From Hungatella hathewayi (lineage in GTDB: Bacteria; Bacillota; Clostridia; Lachnospirales; Lachnospiraceae), in contig CP102274.1 in assembly GCA_025149285.1 (NCBI GenBank), forward strand, positions 1,255,501-1,319,500: a stretch of DNA of 64,000 nucleotides, given 5' to 3'. Shown in pieces: positions 1-6,706 of the stretch; the first letter of the stretch is position 1; each line of letters starts with the position of its first letter. Made by a program: the position numbers and the translations under genes. The notes under the pieces are model-generated. The model saw only the letters and a program-made list of their open reading frames with translations, was not told the DNA's origin and did no database searches.

Positions 1-42
1 GTAAATCTATACGAAAGTGAGGAAAACGGTTATGAGCGTTAG
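1..42 (+). CDS. 3' end of an upstream gene (partial)
   Basis: Frame 1 is open from the window edge to a TAG at 40-42 and encodes the tail VNLYESEENGYER. It could be the C-terminus of the gene preceding the transfer region, but 13 codons are too few to identify it or to exclude chance. Confidence 0.3.
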   Translation, partial: VNLYESEENGYER

Positions 43-189
43 GAATAATGCTCGGAGAGGAGGAGTACAGGTAAGGGCGCCGACCATATTCTTTTCCGCT
101 TTTGAAAGCAGCGCAGCGAATGATGGACCGCTTGCGGGACATCAAAAACTTAGGAACAAAATCTTTGATTTTGGCTTAAGGCAGGAATA

Positions 190-260
190 GGCGGGTTCCA
201 CCCGCCGGTAAAACAGCTTGCAGGCAAAGCCTGCAACGGGGTTCCCGTATAAATTGCGGG
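190..260. repeat. Three consecutive hairpins upstream of the transfer genes; oriT candidate
   Basis: Seen: a 7-bp stem with a 3-nt loop (GGCGGGT 190-196 / ACCCGCC 200-206), an 8-bp stem with an AAA loop (TTGCAGGC 218-225 / GCCTGCAA 229-236) and a weaker CCCG/CGGG stem (244-247 / 257-260). They lie in the noncoding stretch 43-352, just ahead of the first transfer-region genes. Such clustered hairpins upstream of relaxase genes are typical of transfer origins, so an ICE oriT is a reasonable inference, but no nick site is recognised. Nothing else was found in 43-352 apart from short ORFs such as 294-374 (26 codons), which I do not support. Confidence 0.45.
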
Positions 261-352
261 TTATGGTTGGAACTTCAAGGATATCGAGACTTAATGACAA
301 GAAAAGAGACAGCGAGCAATGAAAGAGGTGTCTTATCCTCGACGATATTACA

Positions 353-1237
353 TTGTTTGGTGAAGTTGATAAAGTAGAGGTTGCGATTGAAAGAATCCGA
401 GTATTAGCTGATCGGGCAATACTAAATGACCCGAGAGGTTTTGTGGTGTGTGACAGTGGAGGAAAAGATTCCAATGTGATTAAGCAGCTGGCATATCTGT
501 CAGGTGTACCATTTGAAATTGTACATAACCATACGACAGTGGACTATCCGGAAACCGTATATTACGTGAGAAGGGAGAAAAAACGGTGGGAGAAGTTGGG
601 AATTTCCTATACGGTCAGTTATCCCACTTATAAAGGAAAGCGGACCACCTTTTGGGAATTGATTCCGCTAAAAGGGCCGCCGCTGCGTCACCGGCGCTGG
701 TGTTGTAATGTGCCGAAAGAATCGCAGAACTGCAACCGGTATATTATTACCGGAGTGCGATGGGAGGAAAGCGCCAGGAGAAAACAGAATCGGGCGGCCT
801 ATGAGATCCAGCGGACTACGAAGGATCGGATTAAGCTGCAAAATGATAACGATGCAAAACGGAAACTGATGGAAATCTGCCAGGTGAAAGGAAAAGTAAT
901 TGTGAATCCGATCATTGACTGGACGACAACGGAGGTGTGGGAATTTATTGACCGATACCAGATTGTTACCAATCCTTTGTATCAGGAAGGGCACAAGAGA
1001 ATTGGCTGTGTGGGCTGTCCGATGGTAGATAATAAGTATGAACTGGAGAAGAATCCGGAATTTAAACGCATGTACCTCAATGCATTTCAGAAATGTGTGG
1101 AGAACAAACCGCCGAGCCGCCATGGCTGGAAAACGGGACAGGAACTCTACGATTGGTGGGTAAATGGAGGCCGGGGAATGGATTCGGATCAATTATGCCT
1201 GTTTGATCTTTTTCCGGAAGGAGATGATGAAGATTGA
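353..1237 (+). CDS. PAPS-reductase-family PP-loop protein
   Basis: The protein of about 294 residues carries the PP-loop SGGKDS at residues 35-40, the ATP-pyrophosphatase signature of the phosphoadenosine phosphosulfate reductase and DndC-like superfamily. Cysteine pairs (RWCC near residue 120, CVGC near residue 220) could bind a metal or Fe-S cluster. No ATG exists in frame. TTG 353 is the first usable start, with AAAGAGG at 322-328 far upstream, and an ATT at 347 is the alternative. It overlaps the next gene by 4 bases (TTGA), so the two are probably co-translated. Members of this family often sit at the head of Clostridia conjugative elements. The substrate is unknown; true sulfate reduction is unlikely, because no sulfur-assimilation genes are nearby. 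Confidence 0.8.
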   Translation: MFGEVDKVEVAIERIRVLADRAILNDPRGFVVCDSGGKDSNVIKQLAYLSGVPFEIVHNHTTVDYPETVYYVRREKKRWEKLGISYTVSYPTYKGKRTTFWELIPLKGPPLRHRRWCCNVPKESQNCNRYIITGVRWEESARRKQNRAAYEIQRTTKDRIKLQNDNDAKRKLMEICQVKGKVIVNPIIDWTTTEVWEFIDRYQIVTNPLYQEGHKRIGCVGCPMVDNKYELEKNPEFKRMYLNAFQKCVENKPPSRHGWKTGQELYDWWVNGGRGMDSDQLCLFDLFPEGDDED

Positions 1238-1704
1238 ATCAGAAAACCCAAAAGCGTTCTGTGAATTTTCCCTCGGAAACATTAAAAACACTGGACAAGC
1301 TGGCTGCCAGGGAACATACGACGACTTCCGAATTAATCCGGAACTTTGTGGAAGAAGGACTGAAGGTAAATGGTTATGAAGAACAGGTAGACTTCATTGC
1401 CAGAATAATCCGGCAGGAGATCACAGCGGTCTATCATGTGGAGGATATCAAAGCCATCAGTGATCACAGTACAGATCGTCTGGCAAAAATGTTAATGAAG
1501 ACAGGGAAAATCAATGCGGCCATGTTTTTCCTGCTGGTAAAGGTATTGATTCATCTTGCAGACCGGAGGAGTCTGGAGGAAATGGAACATATGGTATCAG
1601 AAGCTGTTGTTCTGGGAGTCGATTATATGCAGAAGAAAGACTTCCAGATCAACAGCTTTTTGTATGATACCGATTTTCTGATGCATTTGGCAGATAAATT
1701 ATAA
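1234..1704 (+). CDS. Ribbon-helix-helix (CopG/Arc-like) protein
   Basis: The first 45 residues (RSVNFPSETLKTLDKLAARE, then TTTSELIRNFVEEGL) fit a ribbon-helix-helix DNA-binding domain: one short beta strand and two helices. The remaining roughly 110 residues are helical and not recognised. The start is TTG at 1234, overlapping the stop of the upstream PP-loop gene, with GGAAGGAG just upstream inside that gene. In conjugative elements such proteins often act as relaxosome accessory factors that bind oriT, or as repressors of the transfer operon. The location close to the hairpins and the relaxase supports either role. Confidence 0.65.
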   Translation: MNQKTQKRSVNFPSETLKTLDKLAAREHTTTSELIRNFVEEGLKVNGYEEQVDFIARIIRQEITAVYHVEDIKAISDHSTDRLAKMLMKTGKINAAMFFLLVKVLIHLADRRSLEEMEHMVSEAVVLGVDYMQKKDFQINSFLYDTDFLMHLADKL

Positions 1705-1735
1705 CCAGAAAAAACGAATTCCAGGAGGGATCTAT

Positions 1736-2770
1736 ATGAATTACGAAGAATTTAAGAGTTATGTATTGGGTCATATCAAGGACTATTTGGGTGAAATGGA
1801 CCCAGAGATCGACATGAAGATTGAGCAAACCGAAAATAAATTATTTGAGGAAGTGGACGCTCTGGTTCTTAGTAAACCGGATAGAGAATACTCGACCAAT
1901 ATCTTTTTGGATAAGGCATATGTGGCTTACATGGGTACGGGAGATATGGAACCCATTATGAAAGACATCGCGGCGACGGTGCGAAAATCGGAAAAGCAAT
2001 TGAACAAAATGGAAGCAATCAACTTGAATTCTTTTGAAGGGATCAAGGAGCGGCTTTCTGTTCAGATTCTTAATGCAGAAAGGAATCAGAGCCAGCTTCA
2101 AGTAATCACACATAGAAAAATTCCGGAAACAGATCTTGCAGTTGTTTACCGGATTGAGGTTGCAAGTAACAGGGACGGATTTGAAAGCGTAAAGGTAACA
2201 AACAAAATGCTGGATATTTGGGGGATTCGTGAGGAACAGTTGTATCAGGCTGCGTTGGAACAAAATATGAAGAAATATCCGTTTATCATAGCAGATGCTG
2301 GTCAATTTCTTTTTAGGGCAGAACCTGTACCTGAGCAATATCCGGAAGAAATGAAGGAAAAACGTTTTTATTATCTCACCAATAGCAATATCGTGAATGG
2401 TGCTGCAACAATTCTCTATCCGGATATCTTAAAAACAATTGGAGATAAATTTCAGGGAAATTACTTCATTTTACCCAGTAGTATTCACGAAGTGTTATTG
2501 ATGAAAGACGATGGAGAAATAAATGTGGAGGAACTACAGTCCACGGTAAGGTCAGTGAATGATGAGTCCGTGCCGGAAGGAGATATTCTTTCCGATCAGG
2601 TCTATGCGTATGACAGAGAAAATGAGCGTTTTTACCAGGTCAGCGAAAGAGAGGAAACATGGGATCATATGGATCAAGGATTTTCTGGTATGGAAGAGAG
2701 AAACATGAGCGAGGATGTATATGCGTCTTATGCTGATGAAGTTATCGCCAATGAGGAGCATGAAAGATAG
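1736..2770 (+). CDS. DUF5688-like protein
   Basis: A 344-residue soluble protein with no signal peptide or membrane segment. It resembles the DUF5688 family of Lachnospiraceae mobile elements in its N-terminal segment (MNYEEFKSYVLGHIKDYL) and in the central FYYLTNSNIVNGAATILYPD region. The C-terminal 60 residues are acidic and low in complexity. The start has a clear GGAGGGA ribosome site at 1722-1728. It lies between the RHH protein and the relaxase in the same direction. The function is unknown; a role in the element rather than in host metabolism is inferred from position only. Confidence 0.6.
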   Translation: MNYEEFKSYVLGHIKDYLGEMDPEIDMKIEQTENKLFEEVDALVLSKPDREYSTNIFLDKAYVAYMGTGDMEPIMKDIAATVRKSEKQLNKMEAINLNSFEGIKERLSVQILNAERNQSQLQVITHRKIPETDLAVVYRIEVASNRDGFESVKVTNKMLDIWGIREEQLYQAALEQNMKKYPFIIADAGQFLFRAEPVPEQYPEEMKEKRFYYLTNSNIVNGAATILYPDILKTIGDKFQGNYFILPSSIHEVLLMKDDGEINVEELQSTVRSVNDESVPEGDILSDQVYAYDRENERFYQVSEREETWDHMDQGFSGMEERNMSEDVYASYADEVIANEEHER

Positions 2771-2777
2771 GAGTAAG

Positions 2778-2804
2778 ATGGAATTTGAAGCGGTAATGTT
2801 GTAA
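2778..2804 (+). other. Possible 8-codon leader peptide ahead of the relaxase
   Basis: ATG at 2778 with the upstream sequence ATAGGAG encodes MEFEAVML, then TAA. It ends 16 bases before the presumed relaxase start, so it could provide translational coupling for a gene that lacks an ATG. Its size makes this speculative. Confidence 0.25.
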
Positions 2805-2820
2805 AAGAAGGAGAAGAATT

Positions 2821-4032
2821 ATTTCCATACTAATTTACAAACAACGCCACCGGAGCCCGAACCGAAAAGATACGCCAGAAGCAAATTACGCTCATATCCG
2901 CTACATTGCAACCAGGCCCAGAGTACTGAAGAATGAAGGTATGTGTCACGGATTGTTTGGGAAGATGCAGCCGGGGCCCATCCAGGAATTTAAAGACTGG
3001 AAAGAGATTGCAAGGCTGGTCTATGCCAATTCAAAAAAGAATATCACCATGTACCGCAGTGTGGTGTCTTTTTCGGAGGAGACGGCCAAAGAACTTCTTC
3101 TATACGATCAGAAAAGCTGGCAGCGCTATATTGAAAATCATATCCTGACGATTGCAGAAAAAAACAGGATGAAAAGGGAGCACCTTCAATGGGCCTGCGC
3201 CGTTCATGGAGAAAAAACGCATCCTCATATTCATGTGGTATTCTGGGACACTTCGATTCGGGCGAAGAATCCATATGTGCCGCCGGCGATTCCGGCGGCG
3301 ATACGCAGGCAGATGATAAAAGACACATTTGCCGATAAAATCCGCTTATATGGACAGAAAAAAGATGAGAACCTGCGCGCCATGAGACAGATTACCGATG
3401 AGATGGTAGACGAATTTGAACGGTATTTGCGCAGATTAAAGCCTGGCAGATATCAAAAGATCAGCAAAGCGCTGGAAAAGGAATTGGACTGTGAATTGGC
3501 GTTTTCAGAAAAAGCAGTAAATGATCTTGGAAGCCGTTTGCTGAAGCTGCGGCGAGCCATGCCGGAAAATGGAAGGATTGCCTATCAATTGCTTTCACCA
3601 GAGGCGAAAATGCAGGTAGATGCGGTAGTAGAAGATATGATCCGCCATTGTCAACCGGTGAGAGATGCGGTGGAAGCCTACTGTGAAGCAAAGAAAGGCC
3701 AGGCTGCTTTCTATTCTACAGATACAACATACTTGGCTCAAAAAGCAGAAGGATATGAGAAAGAAGCCAGGAAGGTACTGGCAAACCGAGTTTTAAGCGG
3801 CGTGCGCATGGTGATCCGGCTGGAGGGTGAAATGCGGACAATGCAGTACATCCAGGACCGGAAAGCGATTTATGCAGAACAGATTGTATTAGAGAGTCTG
3901 GAGATACTTGCAGGGGTGACGGATTCCAAAGAAGAGTTTGCAGAAGGGCGAAGGTCGGGAACACTCCAGCTTTCCAAAGAAGGTCAAAAAGAGTGGTATT
4001 TGAAGAATCAGGATAAAGGATTTGAGCATTAA
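2821..4032 (+). CDS. MobP-type (MobP3-like) relaxase
   Basis: A nicking transesterase that would cut the ICE at oriT, bind the 5' end and pilot it through the coupling protein. The histidine triad HPHIHVVFWD (H134, H136, H138 counting from 2821) is the metal-binding motif of MobP/MobL relaxases, preceded by the helix-rich N-domain typical of these proteins. The first ATG in frame is at 2941, but the frame is open upstream to 2797. The extra 40 codons encode basic, family-like sequence (ILIYKQRHRSPNRK, then EANYAHIRYIATRP) expected at the relaxase N-terminus. The best ribosome site, AAGGAG at 2808-2813, points to an ATT start at 2818 or 2821. The alternative is that an ancestral ATG was lost by mutation. 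The C-terminal half is helical. Confidence 0.8.
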   Translation: MSILIYKQRHRSPNRKDTPEANYAHIRYIATRPRVLKNEGMCHGLFGKMQPGPIQEFKDWKEIARLVYANSKKNITMYRSVVSFSEETAKELLLYDQKSWQRYIENHILTIAEKNRMKREHLQWACAVHGEKTHPHIHVVFWDTSIRAKNPYVPPAIPAAIRRQMIKDTFADKIRLYGQKKDENLRAMRQITDEMVDEFERYLRRLKPGRYQKISKALEKELDCELAFSEKAVNDLGSRLLKLRRAMPENGRIAYQLLSPEAKMQVDAVVEDMIRHCQPVRDAVEAYCEAKKGQAAFYSTDTTYLAQKAEGYEKEARKVLANRVLSGVRMVIRLEGEMRTMQYIQDRKAIYAEQIVLESLEILAGVTDSKEEFAEGRRSGTLQLSKEGQKEWYLKNQDKGFEH

Positions 4033-4043
4033 AAGTAAGGAGG

Positions 4044-4145
4044 TTTTTCGATGAAGTCGAAGGTCGAATCCACAAACCGGAGCGGCCTTTTGCGATCAAT
4101 CAATTGTTTGGGGCCTGGGGGCTGGGACAGATGCTGGAGCGTTAA
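4044..4145 (+). CDS. Possible small ORF without a canonical start codon
   Basis: After AAGGAGG at 4037-4043, one frame encodes FFDEVEGRIHKPERPFAINQ followed by a hydrophobic Trp-containing tail, and ends with TAA 4143-4145. The composition is protein-like and the stop overlaps the stop of the convergent XRE gene, a compact arrangement. However, the frame has no ATG, GTG or TTG at the expected place. A competing ATG frame (4051-4284) runs antisense through the XRE gene and looks like noise. This may be a gene remnant or a gene with a non-standard start. Confidence 0.3.
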   Translation, partial: FFDEVEGRIHKPERPFAINQLFGAWGLGQMLER

Positions 4146-4468
4146 AGCGGATTTTTCTCATCCCGATTCATCAAAGCTGCCAGCTGGATTAACGCTTTGG
4201 TCTGTTCCGGATCTAAGCGTCGAACTGCCAGAAGCAGTTCCTGCTCCATTTCAGTGGGGTAGAGAACGGATTGTTCTTCGTTAAAGAATTCCGCAAGGTT
4301 TGTTCCGAGGGCAGTCAGCAGCTTTTCTAATGTTAAGACAGATGGCTGAGAGTTGCCTTTTTCAATGGAACGAATGTGATTTTCCGATACATCGGTCATA
4401 CGGGCCAGTTTGTAAACACTGAGATTTTTGGAGGTACGAAGTTGCTTTAAATGATCGTTTAATTTCAT
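4142..4468 (-). CDS. XRE-family transcriptional regulator
   Basis: A 108-residue protein with an N-terminal helix-turn-helix of the Cro/C1 type (DHLKQLRTSKNLSVYKLARM, then the recognition-helix region VSENHIRSIEKG) and a short helical tail. The start at 4468 is chosen over an upstream ATG at 4537 because it begins directly at the HTH and has GAGG upstream. It is divergent from the gene at 4597. The shared intergenic region has a perfect inverted repeat (4527-4547), so self-repression and control of the rightward genes are likely. Such regulators often keep conjugation genes silent. Confidence 0.85.
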   Translation of the reverse strand: MKLNDHLKQLRTSKNLSVYKLARMTDVSENHIRSIEKGNSQPSVLTLEKLLTALGTNLAEFFNEEQSVLYPTEMEQELLLAVRRLDPEQTKALIQLAALMNRDEKNPL

Positions 4469-4484
4469 GTTATGATCCTCACTT

Positions 4485-4547
4485 TCCACACTATTATTAT
4501 GTGGGATGAGAGAATAAAATATAAGATATCTACACATGTGGTAGATA
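4485..4547. promoter_or_regulatory. Divergent control region with palindromic operator
   Basis: Seen: the perfect inverted repeat TATCTAC (4527-4533), 7 bases, GTAGATA (4541-4547), whose centre contains CACATGTG. A second weaker repeat (CCACA and TGTGG, spaced by 9) lies nearer the XRE start. The region is AT-rich and separates the XRE gene from the rightward operon. Binding by the XRE protein is inferred. Confidence 0.55.
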
Positions 4548-4596
4548 CAACTTTATAATTATGGTAAAATCGAATCAAAACAGGAGGTATAAAAGT

Positions 4597-5406
4597 ATGC
4601 AGCAGCCACAGGGAGCATCTATTTGGGGCAATATCAATACATGTGTCGAGATTGCCTTGAATGTGTATTACATCTATGCAGAGCATGGGGAAGGAATTGT
4701 AATTGGAAAAGAGAAGGCAGAACAGACGATATCGGCTAAGGCTGTCGAAGCTGGAAATGAGGATGGAGAATATCTTTACTATGGGAAAGATAATACCATG
4801 GATATTCCTCTTTATGAAATACTGCAAAAGAGATTGGAATTCAGCCGCCGCTTAGAAGCGCAGCTTGTGGAACAGATGGAAGAAATCAAACATCACGGAC
4901 GGATCAGCCTACCTGAATACTTTGGAGAATGTCCACCGCCATCAGAAGGAGAAAGTGCCTGTAAGGTTCGTAATGGGATATACTTTGTAAATCGGGAGGG
5001 TCAGACAGAAAATGATTCCATAGAATTTGCAGTTGAAAAAACAGTTGCAGAGAATTTCCTCTCTCCTATGGCATATGAGTATGGAGAAGAACGAAACGGT
5101 TATCTGTATTATTCCGCTGATTCATGCGCCATTCCTCTTTATGAGTTAAAGGGAATCTTCCATGAATGCCAGGACTGTATTGCGTCGGAGATTGATTTAA
5201 TATCCACGTTATGTACATGCTATCCTGCGTATCGACACGCCTTTAATAAAATCGTGCCGGAAGCCGAGCAGATACCAGACAGCAATGGTATGCCTGGAGA
5301 TTTTTTGAACAGGCATGAGGAAGAGAAGGCGATTCGGGATACAGAACCCATGGAACAGTTAGATGATGATTATGGGGAGAATATAGATTATGGATATGAG
5401 CCATAA
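4597..5406 (+). CDS. Accessory protein with an internally duplicated domain
   Basis: This 269-residue protein contains two related modules. Residues 16-74 end with EYLYYGKDNTMDIPLYEI and residues 122-184 end with GYLYYSADSCAIPLYEL. Both begin with a Cys, followed by a Y-rich strand and a charged helix. The first module (WGNINTC...YYIYAEHGEG) recalls the N-terminal domain of conjugative anti-restriction-type proteins (DUF7007-like), but this is a weak resemblance. The start at 4597 is set by CAGGAGGT at 4580-4587; an upstream in-frame ATG at 4561 has no ribosome site. The acidic C-terminus overlaps the next gene by 17 bases. Function unknown. Confidence 0.6.
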   Translation: MQQPQGASIWGNINTCVEIALNVYYIYAEHGEGIVIGKEKAEQTISAKAVEAGNEDGEYLYYGKDNTMDIPLYEILQKRLEFSRRLEAQLVEQMEEIKHHGRISLPEYFGECPPPSEGESACKVRNGIYFVNREGQTENDSIEFAVEKTVAENFLSPMAYEYGEERNGYLYYSADSCAIPLYELKGIFHECQDCIASEIDLISTLCTCYPAYRHAFNKIVPEAEQIPDSNGMPGDFLNRHEEEKAIRDTEPMEQLDDDYGENIDYGYEP

Positions 5407-6022
5407 AAGACGATTCTATGCCGGTATGGTGGGAGGCGTAGTTGTTCTTAGCTGGTTGGTTATAACGTCTTGTTCTGGAAAAATGGCAAACACAGATGTT
5501 TCGCGGGAAGCTGATAATAGCTGCTATCTATGTGGAAATGGAGGGCTGATGGGATATTACGGTGAGTTTGATTCTATAGGATTCATGAACGTGAATACGG
5601 GCCAGATTGTGGATATTCCTATTCTGAGCGATGCTGATGGTGGAAAATCAGAAAAAGAAGTAAACGGTTCCAGTTATCATTTAATAACGGTAGGAGATGG
5701 TGGGAGTGCGGTTGCTGTTTCGACGGATCAAAGAAGGCGATTTGGAAAAGGGAGCGTTATGCCAGGGGAAAATAGTAATCTGGAAGAAGAGAAGGCAGGT
5801 AAACTGTTTTGCAAGAATTGTCTTAGCCAGTTGCTTGATATCTATAACGATCGCATTGCAGAAGAAATCCCAGATACAACAATGGTAGATTTCGTGGAGC
5901 GAAAGTTTTACGCGATTGATAAACGGTACAGCGACTATTTGATCCGGGATTACTACCTGCATTTTGACTTTTTAAAAGACCGGACGGAACTTCTTGTTTT
6001 TTATGCACCGGAGAGGAGGTAG
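5390..6022 (+). CDS. Predicted lipoprotein with two CxxC pairs
   Basis: The N-terminus has basic residues, a hydrophobic stretch (GMVGGVVVLSWLV) and the lipobox-like ITSC with Cys28, so export and lipid anchoring are predicted. The body contains CYLC (about residues 45-48) and CKNC (about residues 140-143), which may form a zinc site. The start overlaps the upstream gene by 17 bases; ATG 5396 is an alternative. It sits among transfer genes and may be an entry-exclusion or surface protein, but no family is recognised. Confidence 0.55.
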   Translation: MDMSHKRRFYAGMVGGVVVLSWLVITSCSGKMANTDVSREADNSCYLCGNGGLMGYYGEFDSIGFMNVNTGQIVDIPILSDADGGKSEKEVNGSSYHLITVGDGGSAVAVSTDQRRRFGKGSVMPGENSNLEEEKAGKLFCKNCLSQLLDIYNDRIAEEIPDTTMVDFVERKFYAIDKRYSDYLIRDYYLHFDFLKDRTELLVFYAPERR

Positions 6023-6028
6023 CGCCGT

Positions 6029-6706
6029 ATGCGGTTGGTATACCTATGCAGCCCCTACCGAGGGGATTATGAAACGAATATCAGACTTGCAAAACAATAT
6101 TGTAAAAATGCATTGGAATCGGGTGTGGTTGCGTTTGCGCCGCACCTTTACTTTGCACAATTTTATCCTGACACGATTCCAGAGCAGAGGAAAGCTGGGC
6201 TGGAGATGGGGCTCAATATGCTGGAAAAGTCAGATGAACTCTGGGTTATGGGAAAGATTCACAGTGAGGGAATGCGGGGAGAAATCAATTTTGCAAAGGA
6301 GCATAACATTCCCGTTTTTTATGTGCCGAAGCCATTGGAAATAAAATCTTATCCGATCAGCATAGATGGAAATGAGCTACTGTCAGAACGAGATTGTATT
6401 GAAGAAAGCCACAATAGAAACTATGAAAGTCGGTTGGTTGTACTATCTTACAGCAGTTTAAAACCGGAATACCGTATGCCACGCAATCAAATTTGGTATG
6501 CCAGCCATGGCCCAGGTTGTGGGCCGGGGGCAAAGTTCAGTGATACGGTTCATCTGTATCATCCAATTGACGAGGATCGTATGGCAGTATCCAGGAGAGA
6601 GATTCTGGGGGAGATTCGGCCGGAAGTTTTAGAAATGCTTCAACAGCTTTATCCGGGATTACAAATGAACCGGGGAATTCTTGAAACAGAAGGGCCAGAG
6701 TTATGA
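6029..6706 (+). CDS. DUF4406/DUF7768-like nucleotide-processing protein
   Basis: The N-terminal 110 residues start with YLCSPYRGDYETNIRLAK and continue with the pattern ELWVMGKIHSEGMRGEI. This is the layout of the nucleoside 2-deoxyribosyltransferase-like fold found in DUF4406 and DUF7768 proteins of mobile elements. The C-terminal half (residues 125-225) contains RMPRNQIWYASHGPGCGPGA, a conserved-looking segment of unknown role also seen fused to other accessory proteins. AGGAGG at 6013-6018 supports the start. The stop overlaps the VirD4 start by 4 bases (ATGA). Substrate unknown. Confidence 0.6.
   Translation: MRLVYLCSPYRGDYETNIRLAKQYCKNALESGVVAFAPHLYFAQFYPDTIPEQRKAGLEMGLNMLEKSDELWVMGKIHSEGMRGEINFAKEHNIPVFYVPKPLEIKSYPISIDGNELLSERDCIEESHNRNYESRLVVLSYSSLKPEYRMPRNQIWYASHGPGCGPGAKFSDTVHLYHPIDEDRMAVSRREILGEIRPEVLEMLQQLYPGLQMNRGILETEGPEL

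Noticed and set aside
353..1237. Reading the PP-loop gene as dndC of a phosphorothioation system
   Set aside because: No dndB, dndD, dndE or sulfur-transfer genes are nearby.
4051..4284. Plus-strand ORF of 77 codons after the relaxase
   Set aside because: Most of it is antisense to the XRE gene and its sequence is not protein-like; the alternative frame ending at 4145 is more plausible.
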